Positions 51,519 to 61,575 of a DNA stretch of 64,000 bases are shown here, in pieces. The stretch lies in NCBI RefSeq assembly GCF_004570325.1, contig NZ_SPQO01000021.1, positions 32,360-96,359 of the forward strand. Direction: 5' to 3'. Source of the DNA: Mycobacterium sp. PS03-16 (GTDB lineage Bacteria; Actinomycetota; Actinomycetes; Mycobacteriales; Mycobacteriaceae). Every line of letters starts with the position of its first letter. Within the stretch, counting starts at the first letter, position 1. Position numbers and translations under genes: made by a program. The notes beneath the pieces were generated by a model that worked only from the letters and a program-made list of their open reading frames with translations, was not told the origin of the DNA and did no database searches.

Positions 51519-53090
51519 TCACTCCCACTCGATGGTGCCGGGCGGCTTGCTCGTCACGTCGAGCACCACCCGGTTGACCTCCGGCACCTCGTTGGTGATG
51601 CGCGTCGAGATCCGTTCGAGCACCTCGTAGGGCACCCGGGTCCAGTCCGCGGTCATGGCGTCCTCGCTGGACACCGGCCGCAGCACGATCGGGTGACCAT
51701 AGGTCCGGCCGTCGCCCTGCACGCCCACCGAGCGCACGTCGGCGAGCAGCACCACCGGGCACTGCCAGATCTGGTGGTCCAGCCCCGCCGACGTGAGTTC
51801 CTCGCGGGCGATGGCGTCGGCCTGCCGCAGCGTCTCCAGCCGGTCGCGGGTCACCTCACCGACGATCCGGATCCCCAGGCCCGGGCCCGGGAACGGCTGG
51901 CGCCCGACGATCTCCTCGGGCAGGCCGAGCTCGCGGCCGACGGCGCGGACCTCGTCCTTGAACAGCAGCCGCAGCGGCTCGACGAGCCGGAACTTCAGGT
52001 CGGCGGGAAGCCCGCCGACGTTGTGGTGGCTCTTGATGTTCGCGGTGCCCGAACCACCCCCGGATTCGACCACGTCGGGGTAGAGCGTGCCCTGCACCAG
52101 GTACTCGACGGGCGCACCGCTGTGTCCGGCGATGTCGATCACCGCGCCGTCGAAGGCCCGGATGAACTCCCGGCCGATGATCTTGCGCTTGCCCTCCGGG
52201 TTGCGGACACCGGACAGCGCCTCGAGGAAGCGGTCGGCGGCGTCGACGGTGACCAGGTTGGCACCGGTGGCCGCGACGAAGTCGCGTTGCACCTGCGCGC
52301 GCTCACCCGAACGCAACAGGCCGTGGTCGACGAACACACAGGTCAGCCGGTCACCGATGGCGCGCTGCACCAACGCCGCGGCCACCGCCGAGTCGACCCC
52401 GCCCGACAGCCCGCAGATCGCCCGGCCGTCACCGATCTGGGCGCGGACCTGCTCGACGAGCGCGTCGGCGATGTTGGCCGGCGTCCACTTCGCGTCGATG
52501 CCGGCGAACTCGTGCAGGAAGCGGCTGAGCACCTGCTGGCCATGCGGGGAATGCAGCACCTCGGGGTGGTACTGCACCCCGGCCAGCCGGCGGGCCCGGT
52601 TCTCGAACGCGGCGACCGGCGCGCCGGCGCTGGCGGCGACCACCTCGAACCCCTCGGGTGCCGCGGTGACCGCGTCACCGTGGCTCATCCACACCGGCTG
52701 GGTGGCCGGCAGATCCGAATGCAGTTCTCCCCCAGACACTTTGAGCTCGGTACGCCCGTACTCGCTGGTGCCGGTGTGTGCCACCGTGCCGCCGAGGGTC
52801 TGCGCCATCGCCTGGAAGCCGTAGCAGATGCCGAACACGGGGACGTCGAGCTCGAACAACGCCGGATCGAGCTGCGGCGCATCCTCGGCGTAGACGCTGG
52901 CCGGGCCACCGGAGAGCACGATCGCCTGCGGATCCTTCGCCTTGATCTCGGCGACGGTGGCGGTGTGCGGCACGACCTCGGAGAACACCCGGGCCTCGCG
53001 GACCCGGCGCGCGATCAGCTGCGCGTACTGGGCGCCGAAGTCGATCACGAGCACCGGCCGCGGCGCCGCAGGGTTGGCGGGGGAATTCAC
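51519..53090 (-). CDS. guaA: GMP synthase (glutamine-hydrolysing)
   Basis: Last step of GMP synthesis: XMP to GMP using glutamine and ATP. The 523 residues comprise an N-terminal class I GATase (FGICYGFQAMAQTLGG holds the catalytic Cys), a central ATP pyrophosphatase (P-loop GLSGGVDSAVAAAL) and the C-terminal dimerisation domain ending PPGTIEWE. The GTG at 53090 is 6 nt after the hexamer TAGACT, so the mRNA is probably leaderless. Together with guaB2/guaB3 (58.3-61 kb) it covers guanine nucleotide synthesis in this window. Confidence 0.97.
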   Translation of the reverse strand: MNSPANPAAPRPVLVIDFGAQYAQLIARRVREARVFSEVVPHTATVAEIKAKDPQAIVLSGGPASVYAEDAPQLDPALFELDVPVFGICYGFQAMAQTLGGTVAHTGTSEYGRTELKVSGGELHSDLPATQPVWMSHGDAVTAAPEGFEVVAASAGAPVAAFENRARRLAGVQYHPEVLHSPHGQQVLSRFLHEFAGIDAKWTPANIADALVEQVRAQIGDGRAICGLSGGVDSAVAAALVQRAIGDRLTCVFVDHGLLRSGERAQVQRDFVAATGANLVTVDAADRFLEALSGVRNPEGKRKIIGREFIRAFDGAVIDIAGHSGAPVEYLVQGTLYPDVVESGGGSGTANIKSHHNVGGLPADLKFRLVEPLRLLFKDEVRAVGRELGLPEEIVGRQPFPGPGLGIRIVGEVTRDRLETLRQADAIAREELTSAGLDHQIWQCPVVLLADVRSVGVQGDGRTYGHPIVLRPVSSEDAMTADWTRVPYEVLERISTRITNEVPEVNRVVLDVTSKPPGTIEWE

Positions 53091-53096
53091 TGCCTC

Positions 53097-53102
53097 AGTC
53101 TA
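53097..53102 (-). promoter_or_regulatory. Leaderless -10 element of guaA
   Basis: On the minus strand TAGACT ends 6 nt before the GTG at 53090. Confidence 0.6.
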
Positions 53103-53211
53103 GTCGGGGCCCGATCGGCGTCTCCTCCGTCACGTCACCCGCGCGCAAGATTGCGTTCCGGCCGCATTGGTTACCCCGGTCCTACCGACGACTGTGGGAA
53201 GCGAGGTCCGT

Positions 53212-53946
53212 GTGCTGGGTCTGCCCGAGCAGATAACCGCCTGCCTGTTCGATCTCGACGGGGTCCTCACCGACACCGCCAGCGTGCACACCAGGGCGTG
53301 GAAGGCGATGTTCGACGCCTATCTGCGGGCCCGGTCGCAGCGCACCGGTGAGCCCTTCGTGGAGTTCGATGCGGGGGCGGACTACCAGCGCTACGTCGAC
53401 GGCAAGCGCCGCGAGGACGGAGTGCGGTCGTTTCTGGCCAGCCGCGGGATCGAACTGCCCGAGGGCGGATCCGACGACCCGCCCGACGCCGAGACCGTGC
53501 ACGGGCTGGGCAACCGCAAGAACGAGATGTTCCACGAGACGCTGCGCCGGGACGGCGTGGAGGTCTTCGAGGGTTCGCGTCACTACCTGGAGGCCGCCAG
53601 CGCGGCCGGCCTCGGCATCGCCGTCGTCTCCTCGAGCGCGAACACCCGCGAGGTGCTCGACATCACCGGGCTGGCGCGTTATGTGCAGCACCGTGTCGAC
53701 GGCGTGACCATGCGCGAGGAGCACATCGCGGGCAAACCGGCGCCCGACTCGTTCCTGCGCGCCGCCGAACTGCTCGACGTGCCACCCGATCGCGCCGCGG
53801 TGTTCGAGGATGCGCTGGCCGGTGTGGCGGCCGGCAGGGCCGGGGACTTCGGCTACGTGGTGGGCGTCGACCGCGTCGGGCAGGCTGAGGAGCTGCGCCG
53901 CCACGGCGCGGACGTCGTCGTCACCGACCTCGCGGAATTGCGGTAG
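53212..53946 (+). CDS. Beta-phosphoglucomutase-family HAD phosphatase/mutase
   Basis: HAD-superfamily enzyme, equivalent to Rv3400, that probably converts beta-glucose 1-phosphate to glucose 6-phosphate. HAD motif I is LFDLDGVLTDTASVH, motif II VVSSSANTRE, motif III Lys in HIAGKPAPDSF, and motif IV FEDALAGVAAG. The start is uncertain: GTG 53212 has GGAAGCGAGG upstream, while the frame is open back to TTG 53167. The GH65 gene follows after 5 nt, which pairs a phosphorylase with the mutase that uses its product. Confidence 0.88.
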   Translation: MLGLPEQITACLFDLDGVLTDTASVHTRAWKAMFDAYLRARSQRTGEPFVEFDAGADYQRYVDGKRREDGVRSFLASRGIELPEGGSDDPPDAETVHGLGNRKNEMFHETLRRDGVEVFEGSRHYLEAASAAGLGIAVVSSSANTREVLDITGLARYVQHRVDGVTMREEHIAGKPAPDSFLRAAELLDVPPDRAAVFEDALAGVAAGRAGDFGYVVGVDRVGQAEELRRHGADVVVTDLAELR

Positions 53947-53951
53947 CACAC

Positions 53952-56318
53952 ATGACCATTCCGCACGACGTGTTCCCCGTCGAACCGTGGCAGGTGCGCG
54001 AGACCCGGCTGGAACTCGACCTGCTCGCCCAGTCCGAATCGCTGTTCGCACTGTCCAACGGTCACATCGGATTACGCGGCAACCTCGACGAGGGCGAACC
54101 TCACGGGCTGCCCGGCACCTACCTCAACTCGTTTTATGAGATCCGTCCCCTGCCGTACGCCGAGGCGGGCTACGGCTACCCCGAGGCCGGCCAGACCGTC
54201 GTGGACGTCACCAACGGCAAGATCCTGCGGCTGCTCGTCGATGACGAACCGTTCGACGTCCGCTACGGCGAGGTCATCGACCACGAGCGCACCCTCGATC
54301 TGCGCGCCGGCACCCTGACCCGCCACACCCAGTGGCGTTCGCCGGCGGGCAAGAAGGTCAAGGTGCACTCGACCCGGCTGGTGTCGCTGGCGCAGCGCAG
54401 CGTCGCAGCGATCGAGTACGTCGTGGAGGCGCTCGACGAATTCGTCCGCGTCACAGTCCAATCCGAACTCGTCGCCAATGAGGACCAGCCCAGGACCTCG
54501 GGCGATCCGCGGGTCTCCGCAGTGCTGGACAAACCGCTCGAAGCGGTGCACCACGAACACACCGATCACGGCGCGCTGCTGGTGCACCGCACCCGCGGCA
54601 GTGCGCTGATGATGGCTGCGGCCATGGACCATGAGGTCGACGTGCCCGGACGGGTCGAGGTGCTCACCGACGCCAGCAACGACCTGGCCCGCACCACTGT
54701 CATCTGCGGGCTACGGCCCGGCCAGCGGCTGCGGATCGTCAAATACCTCGCCTACGGGTGGTCGAGCCTGCGCTCGCGGCCGGCGCTGCGCGACCAGGCC
54801 GCCGGGGCGATCACCAGCGCCCGCTACAGCGGCTGGCAGGGATTGCTCGATTCGCAGCGCGCGTACCTCGACGAGTACTGGGACTGCGCCGATGTCGAGG
54901 TGGAAGGGGACCCCGACTGTCAGCAGGCCGTCCGCTTCGGACTCTTCCATGTACTGCAGGCCAGCGCGCGCGCCGAACGTCGCGCCATTCCGGGTAAGGG
55001 GCTCACCGGCACCGGATACGACGGCCACGCCTTCTGGGACACCGAGGGCTTCGTGCTGCCGGTGCTCACCTACACCAAACCGTCGGCCGCCGCCGACGCG
55101 CTCCGCTGGCGGGCGTCCATCCTCGACCTCGCCAAAGAACGCGCGGCGCAACTCGATCTGCAGGGCGCGGCGTTCCCGTGGCGAACGATCCGCGGTGAGG
55201 AGTGCTCGGCGTACTGGCCGGCCGGAACCGCCGGCTGGCACGTCAACGCCGACATCGCCAGGGCGTTCGAGCGTTACCGCCAGGTCACCGGGGACGAGTC
55301 ACTGGAACGCGAATGCGGACTGACCGTGCTGGTGGAGACGGCGCGGTTGTGGATGTCGCTGGGCCATCACGACCGCCACGGCGTCTGGCACCTCGACGGG
55401 GTCACCGGGCCCGACGAGTACACCGCGGTGGTGCGCGACAACGTCTTCACCAACCTCATGGCGGCGGGGAATCTGCGCGCGGCCGCCGAGGCATGCCTGC
55501 GCCACCCCGACCTCGCGCACCTGATGAATGTCACCACCGAGGAGACCGCGGCCTGGCGTGACGCCGCCGACGCCGCGCACATACCGTTCGACGAAGAGCT
55601 CGGTGTCCACCCGCAGAACGAGGGCTTCACGACGCTGCGCGAGTGGGACTTCACCGCCAACACCGTCTATCCCCTCCTACTCAACGAACCCTATGTCCGG
55701 CTTTATCCCGCGCAGGTGATAAAGCAGGCCGACCTCGTGTTGGCCATGCAGTGGCAGAGCCACGCCTTCACCGCGGAGCAGAAGGCCCGCAACGTCGACT
55801 ATTACGAACGGCGTACCACCCGCGACTCGTCCCTGTCGGCGTGCACCCAGGCGGTGATGTGCGCCGAGGTCGGCCATCTCGATCTCGCGCACGACTACGC
55901 GTATGAAGCGGCGATGATCGATCTGCGGGATCTGCACAGCAACACCCGCGACGGCCTGCACATGGCGTCGTTGGCCGGCGCGTGGACCGCACTGGTCGCC
56001 GGATTCGGTGGCCTGCGGGACGACCAGGGTGTTCTCGCCCTCAATCCCCATCTGCCCGACGGCATCACGTGCCTGCGCTTCCGCATCCGCTGGCGCGACT
56101 TCCGGCTGACCGTGCAGGTCACCCACTCCGACGTCACCTATACGCTGCGCGACGGTCCGGACGGCACGCTGACCATCCGGCACGCCGACCGGGAAGTCAC
56201 GCTCGACACCCGGGAACCGACGACCGTCGCAATCGAACCGTGCCGGCCGCTGCTGCCGCCACCGCAGCAGCCGCCGGGCCGGGAACCGATGCGGCGCAGG
56301 ATGAACGGGCAGCGCTGA
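53952..56318 (+). CDS. Glycoside hydrolase family 65 disaccharide phosphorylase-like
   Basis: A 788-residue GH65 protein (Rv3401-like). Members cleave maltose-, trehalose- or kojibiose-type sugars by phosphorolysis to beta-glucose 1-phosphate. The catalytic-acid region is DGVTGPDEYTAVVRDNVFTN (Glu), with GHAFWDTEGFVLPVLTY and LSACTQAVMCAEVGHLDLAH as family blocks. The ATG at 53952 is 5 nt after the HAD mutase stop. Which disaccharide it uses cannot be told. It converges on choD; TGA and TCA stops are 6 nt apart. Confidence 0.9.
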   Translation: MTIPHDVFPVEPWQVRETRLELDLLAQSESLFALSNGHIGLRGNLDEGEPHGLPGTYLNSFYEIRPLPYAEAGYGYPEAGQTVVDVTNGKILRLLVDDEPFDVRYGEVIDHERTLDLRAGTLTRHTQWRSPAGKKVKVHSTRLVSLAQRSVAAIEYVVEALDEFVRVTVQSELVANEDQPRTSGDPRVSAVLDKPLEAVHHEHTDHGALLVHRTRGSALMMAAAMDHEVDVPGRVEVLTDASNDLARTTVICGLRPGQRLRIVKYLAYGWSSLRSRPALRDQAAGAITSARYSGWQGLLDSQRAYLDEYWDCADVEVEGDPDCQQAVRFGLFHVLQASARAERRAIPGKGLTGTGYDGHAFWDTEGFVLPVLTYTKPSAAADALRWRASILDLAKERAAQLDLQGAAFPWRTIRGEECSAYWPAGTAGWHVNADIARAFERYRQVTGDESLERECGLTVLVETARLWMSLGHHDRHGVWHLDGVTGPDEYTAVVRDNVFTNLMAAGNLRAAAEACLRHPDLAHLMNVTTEETAAWRDAADAAHIPFDEELGVHPQNEGFTTLREWDFTANTVYPLLLNEPYVRLYPAQVIKQADLVLAMQWQSHAFTAEQKARNVDYYERRTTRDSSLSACTQAVMCAEVGHLDLAHDYAYEAAMIDLRDLHSNTRDGLHMASLAGAWTALVAGFGGLRDDQGVLALNPHLPDGITCLRFRIRWRDFRLTVQVTHSDVTYTLRDGPDGTLTIRHADREVTLDTREPTTVAIEPCRPLLPPPQQPPGREPMRRRMNGQR

Positions 56319-56324
56319 GGCCGC

Positions 56325-58091
56325 TCAGGCGCCGCGGGCCTCAGCGGTGGTGGGGTCGCGGCGGTTGACGGCGTCGCGGTCGGCGTTCCAGTTCAGCGCC
56401 GCCGGGGCGTGTTCGGGCACCGCCGGGTGCGCGGGGGCGATCGGGTCGAGACGGCGGTAGCCCTCGCCCTGCGCCGGCCGCAGATCCTCCTCGCCCTTGT
56501 TCGGCCACAGCGACGCCGCCCGCTCCGCCTGCGCGGTGATGGTCAGCGACGGGTTGACCCCGAGGTTCGCCGAGATGGCCGCACCGTCGACCACATACAG
56601 CGTCGGGTAGTTGTAGACGCGGTGGTAGGCGTCGATGACGCCGTGCTCGGCGCTGTCGCCGATCACCGCGCCGCCGAGGAAGTGTGCGGTCAGCGGGATG
56701 TTGAACAGTTCGCCCCAGGTGCCGCCGGCGACGCCGTCGATCTTCTCGGCGATGCGCCGCGTCACCTCGTTGCCGACCGGGATCCAGCTCGGGTTGGGCT
56801 CGCCGTGGCCCTGCTTGCTGTCGAGCATCCGGAACCCCAGCTTGGTCTTGCGGGTGAACGTGGTGATCGAGTTGTCCAGGTTCTGCATGACCAGCGCGAT
56901 CATCGTCCGCTCACTCCAGCGCCGCGGGTTGAGCAGCCGCATGGTGCCGCGTGGATCGTTGCGGGCGTTGCGCACCAACTGCTTCCAGCGCGGCACATCG
57001 GTGCCCTCGGGGCCGTCGCCGTCGGTCATCAACGTCTGCAGCAGGCCCATCGCGTTGGAGCCCTTGCCGTAGCGGCAGGGTTCGACGTGCGTGTCGCCAG
57101 TGGGGTGGATCGAGGAGGTGATCGCCACGCCGTGCGTGAGCTTGAGGTCGTCGCGCGCCTCGAGCCGGCCGGCGCCGACGATCGATTCGGAGTTGGTGCG
57201 GGTCAGCAGCCCGAGCCGGTCGGAGAGCTTGGGCAGCCGGCCGGTGTCGCGCATCTTGAACAGCAGCCGCTGGGTGCCGTAGGTACCGGCGGCGAGGATC
57301 ACCTGGTTGGCGGTGAAGGTGCGCTTGCCCTTGCGCACCCAGCGGTCGGTGCGGCGGGTCTGCACCTCCCACACCCCATCGGGCCGCTGCGCGAAGCTGG
57401 TCACCGTGGTCATCGGATGCACCTCGGCGCCACCCTTCTCGGCGAGGTACAGGTAGTTCTTGACCAGCGTGTTCTTGGCGTTGTGGCGGCATCCGGTCAT
57501 GCATTCGCCGACCTCGATGCAGCCGCGCCGGGCCGGGCCGGCGCCGCCGAAGTACGGGTCGGCGAAGGTCTTGCCGGGCGCCTTCTCGCCGTCGGGGCCG
57601 AAGAACACCCCGACCGGCGTCGGCACGAAGGTGTCGCCGACGCCCATGTCGTCGGCGACCTCCTTCATGATGCGGTCGGCGTCGGTGAACGTCGGGTTGG
57701 TGACGACGCCGAGCATGCGCTGCGCCTGCGAGTAGTGCGGCAGCAGCTCGTCGTTCCAGTCGGTGATGTGCTTCCACTGCGGGTCGTTGAAGAACGGCTC
57801 GCGCGGCACGTAGAGGGTGTTGGCGTAGTTCAGCGAGCCGCCGCCGACGCCGGCCCCCGCCAGGATCATCACGTTGCGCAGCAGGTGGATGCGCTGGATG
57901 CCGTAACACCCGAGCTTCGGCGCCCACAGGAACTTCCGCAGGCGCCAGGAGTTCTTGGCGAAGTCCTCGTCGGCGAAGCGGGCGCCGGCTTCGAGGACGC
58001 CGACGCGGTACCCCTTCTCCGTGAGGCGCAGCGCTGAGACGCTGCCACCGAACCCCGAACCGATGATGAGGACGTCGTAGTCAGGCTGCAT
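56325..58091 (-). CDS. choD: GMC-type cholesterol oxidase-like flavoprotein ChoD
   Basis: A 588-residue GMC oxidoreductase like M. tuberculosis ChoD (Rv3409c, 578 residues). The FAD site is LIIGSGFGGSVSALRL, with GAGVGGGSLNYANTLYVPR and NANVSC-like loops replaced by GRRGCIEVGECMTGC-type cysteines, and the C-terminal catalytic His/Asn region is AHFLGGAVIGDSAEHG. The steroid role in mycobacteria is debated. It starts at ATG 58091, 6 nt after a CATACT hexamer. A GTTACC-GCCG-GGTAAC palindrome lies upstream. It is downstream of guaB3. Confidence 0.88.
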   Translation of the reverse strand: MQPDYDVLIIGSGFGGSVSALRLTEKGYRVGVLEAGARFADEDFAKNSWRLRKFLWAPKLGCYGIQRIHLLRNVMILAGAGVGGGSLNYANTLYVPREPFFNDPQWKHITDWNDELLPHYSQAQRMLGVVTNPTFTDADRIMKEVADDMGVGDTFVPTPVGVFFGPDGEKAPGKTFADPYFGGAGPARRGCIEVGECMTGCRHNAKNTLVKNYLYLAEKGGAEVHPMTTVTSFAQRPDGVWEVQTRRTDRWVRKGKRTFTANQVILAAGTYGTQRLLFKMRDTGRLPKLSDRLGLLTRTNSESIVGAGRLEARDDLKLTHGVAITSSIHPTGDTHVEPCRYGKGSNAMGLLQTLMTDGDGPEGTDVPRWKQLVRNARNDPRGTMRLLNPRRWSERTMIALVMQNLDNSITTFTRKTKLGFRMLDSKQGHGEPNPSWIPVGNEVTRRIAEKIDGVAGGTWGELFNIPLTAHFLGGAVIGDSAEHGVIDAYHRVYNYPTLYVVDGAAISANLGVNPSLTITAQAERAASLWPNKGEEDLRPAQGEGYRRLDPIAPAHPAVPEHAPAALNWNADRDAVNRRDPTTAEARGA

Positions 58092-58097
58092 GACACC

Positions 58098-58103
58098 AGT
58101 ATG
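58098..58103 (-). promoter_or_regulatory. Candidate leaderless -10 element of choD
   Basis: On the minus strand CATACT (A at position 2, T at position 6) ends 6 nt before the ATG at 58091. Confidence 0.4.
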
Positions 58104-58104
58104 G

Positions 58105-58120
58105 GTTACCGCCGGGTAAC
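58105..58120. promoter_or_regulatory. Inverted repeat upstream of choD
   Basis: GTTACC and GGTAAC form perfect 6-bp arms with a 4-nt GCCG spacer. The repeat abuts the -10 hexamer of choD, a position where a bound repressor would block transcription. No regulator gene is adjacent. Confidence 0.5.
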
Positions 58121-58224
58121 TTTCTAGACAGGTAGGCCTAACGTGTAAACCATTTTTCCCGCGAGCAGGCATGGACTCGCGTTCCATGGGGCTTGATCAC
58201 GCGACTCTGCGACTGCTCGCGCCC

Positions 58225-58290
58225 GAGAGGTGAGCGCGCCCCGCGCCAGAGAGGCGAGTAGGCGCCCCTCCAGAGAGAGGTGAGGGCGCG
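58225..58290. repeat. Three imperfect GAGAGG-type repeats between guaB3 and choD
   Basis: Units GAGAGGTGAGCGCGCC (58225), GAGAGGCGAGTAGGCGCC (58249) and GAGAGGTGAGGGCGCG (58275) recur with a period of about 24-26 bp. They are not in any plausible gene. The region lies downstream of the guaB3 stop on its transcribed strand, so it may be part of its 3' UTR. Confidence 0.6.
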
Positions 58291-58301
58291 TCCCGAGCGC
58301 G

Positions 58302-59438
58302 TCAGGCACCGACCGTCAGACCGACCTTCTGGAATTCCTTGAGGTCGCAGTAGCCCGCCTTGGCCATCGACCGGCGCAGCCCGCCGACCAGGTTCAGCGA
58401 CCCGAACGGGTCGTCCGACGGACCGTTGAGCACCTGCTCGAGCGGCGGCCGCTCCCCCAGCGCGATCTGCAGCAGCGCACCGCGAGGCAGCGACGGATGC
58501 GCGGCGGCGGCGGGCCAGAACCAGCCCCCGGCCAGCGCCTCCTCGGCCGAGGCCAGCGGCGTGCCCAGCACCACCGCGTCGGCGCCACAGGCGATGGCCT
58601 TGGCCAGATCGCCGGAGGTGTGGATGTCGCCGTCGGCCAGCACGTGCACGTAGCGCCCGCCGGTCTCGTCGAGGTACTCGCGACGGGCGGCGGCGGCGTC
58701 GGCGATCGCGGTCGCCATCGGCACGCTGATACCGAGCACCTCGTCCGACGTGGTCACCCCGGACGTCGAGCCGTAGCCGACGATCACGCCGGCCGCACCG
58801 GTGCGCATCAGGTGCAGCGCGGTGCGGTGGTCGAGCACGCCGCCGGCGACGACCGGCACGTCGAGTTCGGAGATGAAGGTCTTGAGGTTGAGCGGCTCAC
58901 CGTCCGACGCGACCCGTTCGGCCGAGATGATCGTGCCCTGGATGACCAGCAGGTCGATCCCGGCCTGCACCAGCGCCGGGGTCAGCGACTGCGCGTTCTG
59001 CGGGCTCACCCGCACCGCCGTGGTCACACCCGCATCGCGGATGCGCGCCACCGCGGCGCCGAGCAGGTCCGGATCCAACGGCGCGGCGTGCAGCTGCTGC
59101 AGCAGCCGGATCGCCGCCGACCCCTCGGGTTCCTTCTCGGCGGCCGCGACGACCTCGCGGATCTTCTCCTCCACGTCGGCGTGCCTGCCGATCAGGCCCT
59201 CACCGTTGAGCACCCCCAGCCCGCCGAGCTTGCCGAGCTGGATCGCGAACTCCGGCGACACCAGGGCATCGGTGGGATGGGAGAGCACCGGGATCTCGAA
59301 CCGGTAGGCGTCCAGCTGCCACGCGGTCGAGACGTCCTTCGACGACCGGGTGCGCCGCGACGGCACGATGTTGATGTCACTGAGTTCGTAAGTGCGGCGG
59401 GCGGTTCTGCCCATGCCGATCTCGACCATGTCGCGCAT
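58302..59438 (-). CDS. guaB3: GuaB3, IMP dehydrogenase-family protein
   Basis: A 378-residue IMPDH-family TIM barrel without CBS domains (Rv3410c). Blocks are YELSDINIVPSRRTRSSKDV, HADVEEKIREVV, FISELDVPVVAGGVLDHRTA and VLADGDIHTSGDLAKAIACG. The loop aligned with the IMPDH catalytic GSICTTR reads GSTSGVTTSDE, so the catalytic Cys is not seen. It probably does not work as an ordinary IMP dehydrogenase; GMP-reductase-like roles have been proposed for GuaB3. ATG 59438 is 4 nt after guaB2; ATG 59429 (MVEIGMGRTA) is the start used for Rv3410c. Confidence 0.92.
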   Translation of the reverse strand: MRDMVEIGMGRTARRTYELSDINIVPSRRTRSSKDVSTAWQLDAYRFEIPVLSHPTDALVSPEFAIQLGKLGGLGVLNGEGLIGRHADVEEKIREVVAAAEKEPEGSAAIRLLQQLHAAPLDPDLLGAAVARIRDAGVTTAVRVSPQNAQSLTPALVQAGIDLLVIQGTIISAERVASDGEPLNLKTFISELDVPVVAGGVLDHRTALHLMRTGAAGVIVGYGSTSGVTTSDEVLGISVPMATAIADAAAARREYLDETGGRYVHVLADGDIHTSGDLAKAIACGADAVVLGTPLASAEEALAGGWFWPAAAAHPSLPRGALLQIALGERPPLEQVLNGPSDDPFGSLNLVGGLRRSMAKAGYCDLKEFQKVGLTVGA

Positions 59439-59442
59439 GCGT

Positions 59443-61014
<1,572 letters not shown>

Positions 61015-61149
61015 GGGCGGGCCTCCAAGGGGGCTCAAACGGATACCCAATCCTATCCGCTGCCGCCCACTGCCTGATTTCTCCACGGGTGCCCTCCACC
61101 GGCAGGTCGCCACGCCGGTCACCGCTGGCGCGAAGACTGTGGGGCTGCG

Positions 61150-61155
61150 TAATGT
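61150..61155 (+). promoter_or_regulatory. Leaderless -10 element of the DUF5319 gene
   Basis: TAATGT fits TANNNT and ends 7 nt before the GTG at 61163. Confidence 0.6.
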
Positions 61156-61162
61156 GGGACAC

Positions 61163-61567
61163 GTGCGAGACCACCTGCCGCCTGGTTTGCCGCCTGATCC
61201 GTTCGCCGACGATCCCTGCGATCCCTCGGCGGCGCTCGACGCGCTCGAACCCGGCCAGCCGCTGGACCCGCAGGAGCGGACGGCCGTCGAGGCCGACCTC
61301 GCCGACCTCGCGGTGTACGAAGCACTGCTCGCGCACAAGGGAATTCGCGGACTCGTCGTGTGCTGCGACGAATGCCAGCAGGACCACTACCACGACTGGG
61401 ACATGCTGCGGGCGAACCTGCTGCAGTTGCTGGTCGACGGCACGGTCCGTCCCCACGAACCGGCTTACGATCCGGAACCCGACGCATACGTCACGTGGGA
61501 TTACTGCCGCGGTTACGCCGATGCCTCGCTCAACGAGGCGACGTCGGACTCAGACGGCTACCGCTGA
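61163..61567 (+). CDS. DUF5319 protein (Rv3412-like)
   Basis: A 134-residue acidic, soluble protein of unknown function, conserved in actinobacteria between guaB2 and sigD/rsdA (Rv3412 in M. tuberculosis). Sequence blocks are PGLPPDPFADDPCDPSAAL, ALLAHKGIRGLVVCCDECQQ and DHYHDWDMLRANLLQLLVDG. The CCDEC-type cysteines and DHYHDWD histidines could bind a metal. GTG 61163 (VRDHLPPG) matches the leaderless promoter. It converges on rsdA with 8 nt between stops. Confidence 0.82.
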   Translation: MRDHLPPGLPPDPFADDPCDPSAALDALEPGQPLDPQERTAVEADLADLAVYEALLAHKGIRGLVVCCDECQQDHYHDWDMLRANLLQLLVDGTVRPHEPAYDPEPDAYVTWDYCRGYADASLNEATSDSDGYR

Positions 61568-61575
61568 GTCACATC

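Noticed and set aside
56313..56330. CTGAG-GCCG-CTCAG stem between GH65 and choD as a bidirectional terminator
   Set aside because: The stem is only 5 bp, has no T-run, and includes both stop codons; it may be a coincidence of convergent TGA codons.
58125..58145. Possible IdeR (iron) box near the choD promoter
   Set aside because: GGTAGGCCTAACG matches the IdeR core only partly and the outer positions do not fit.
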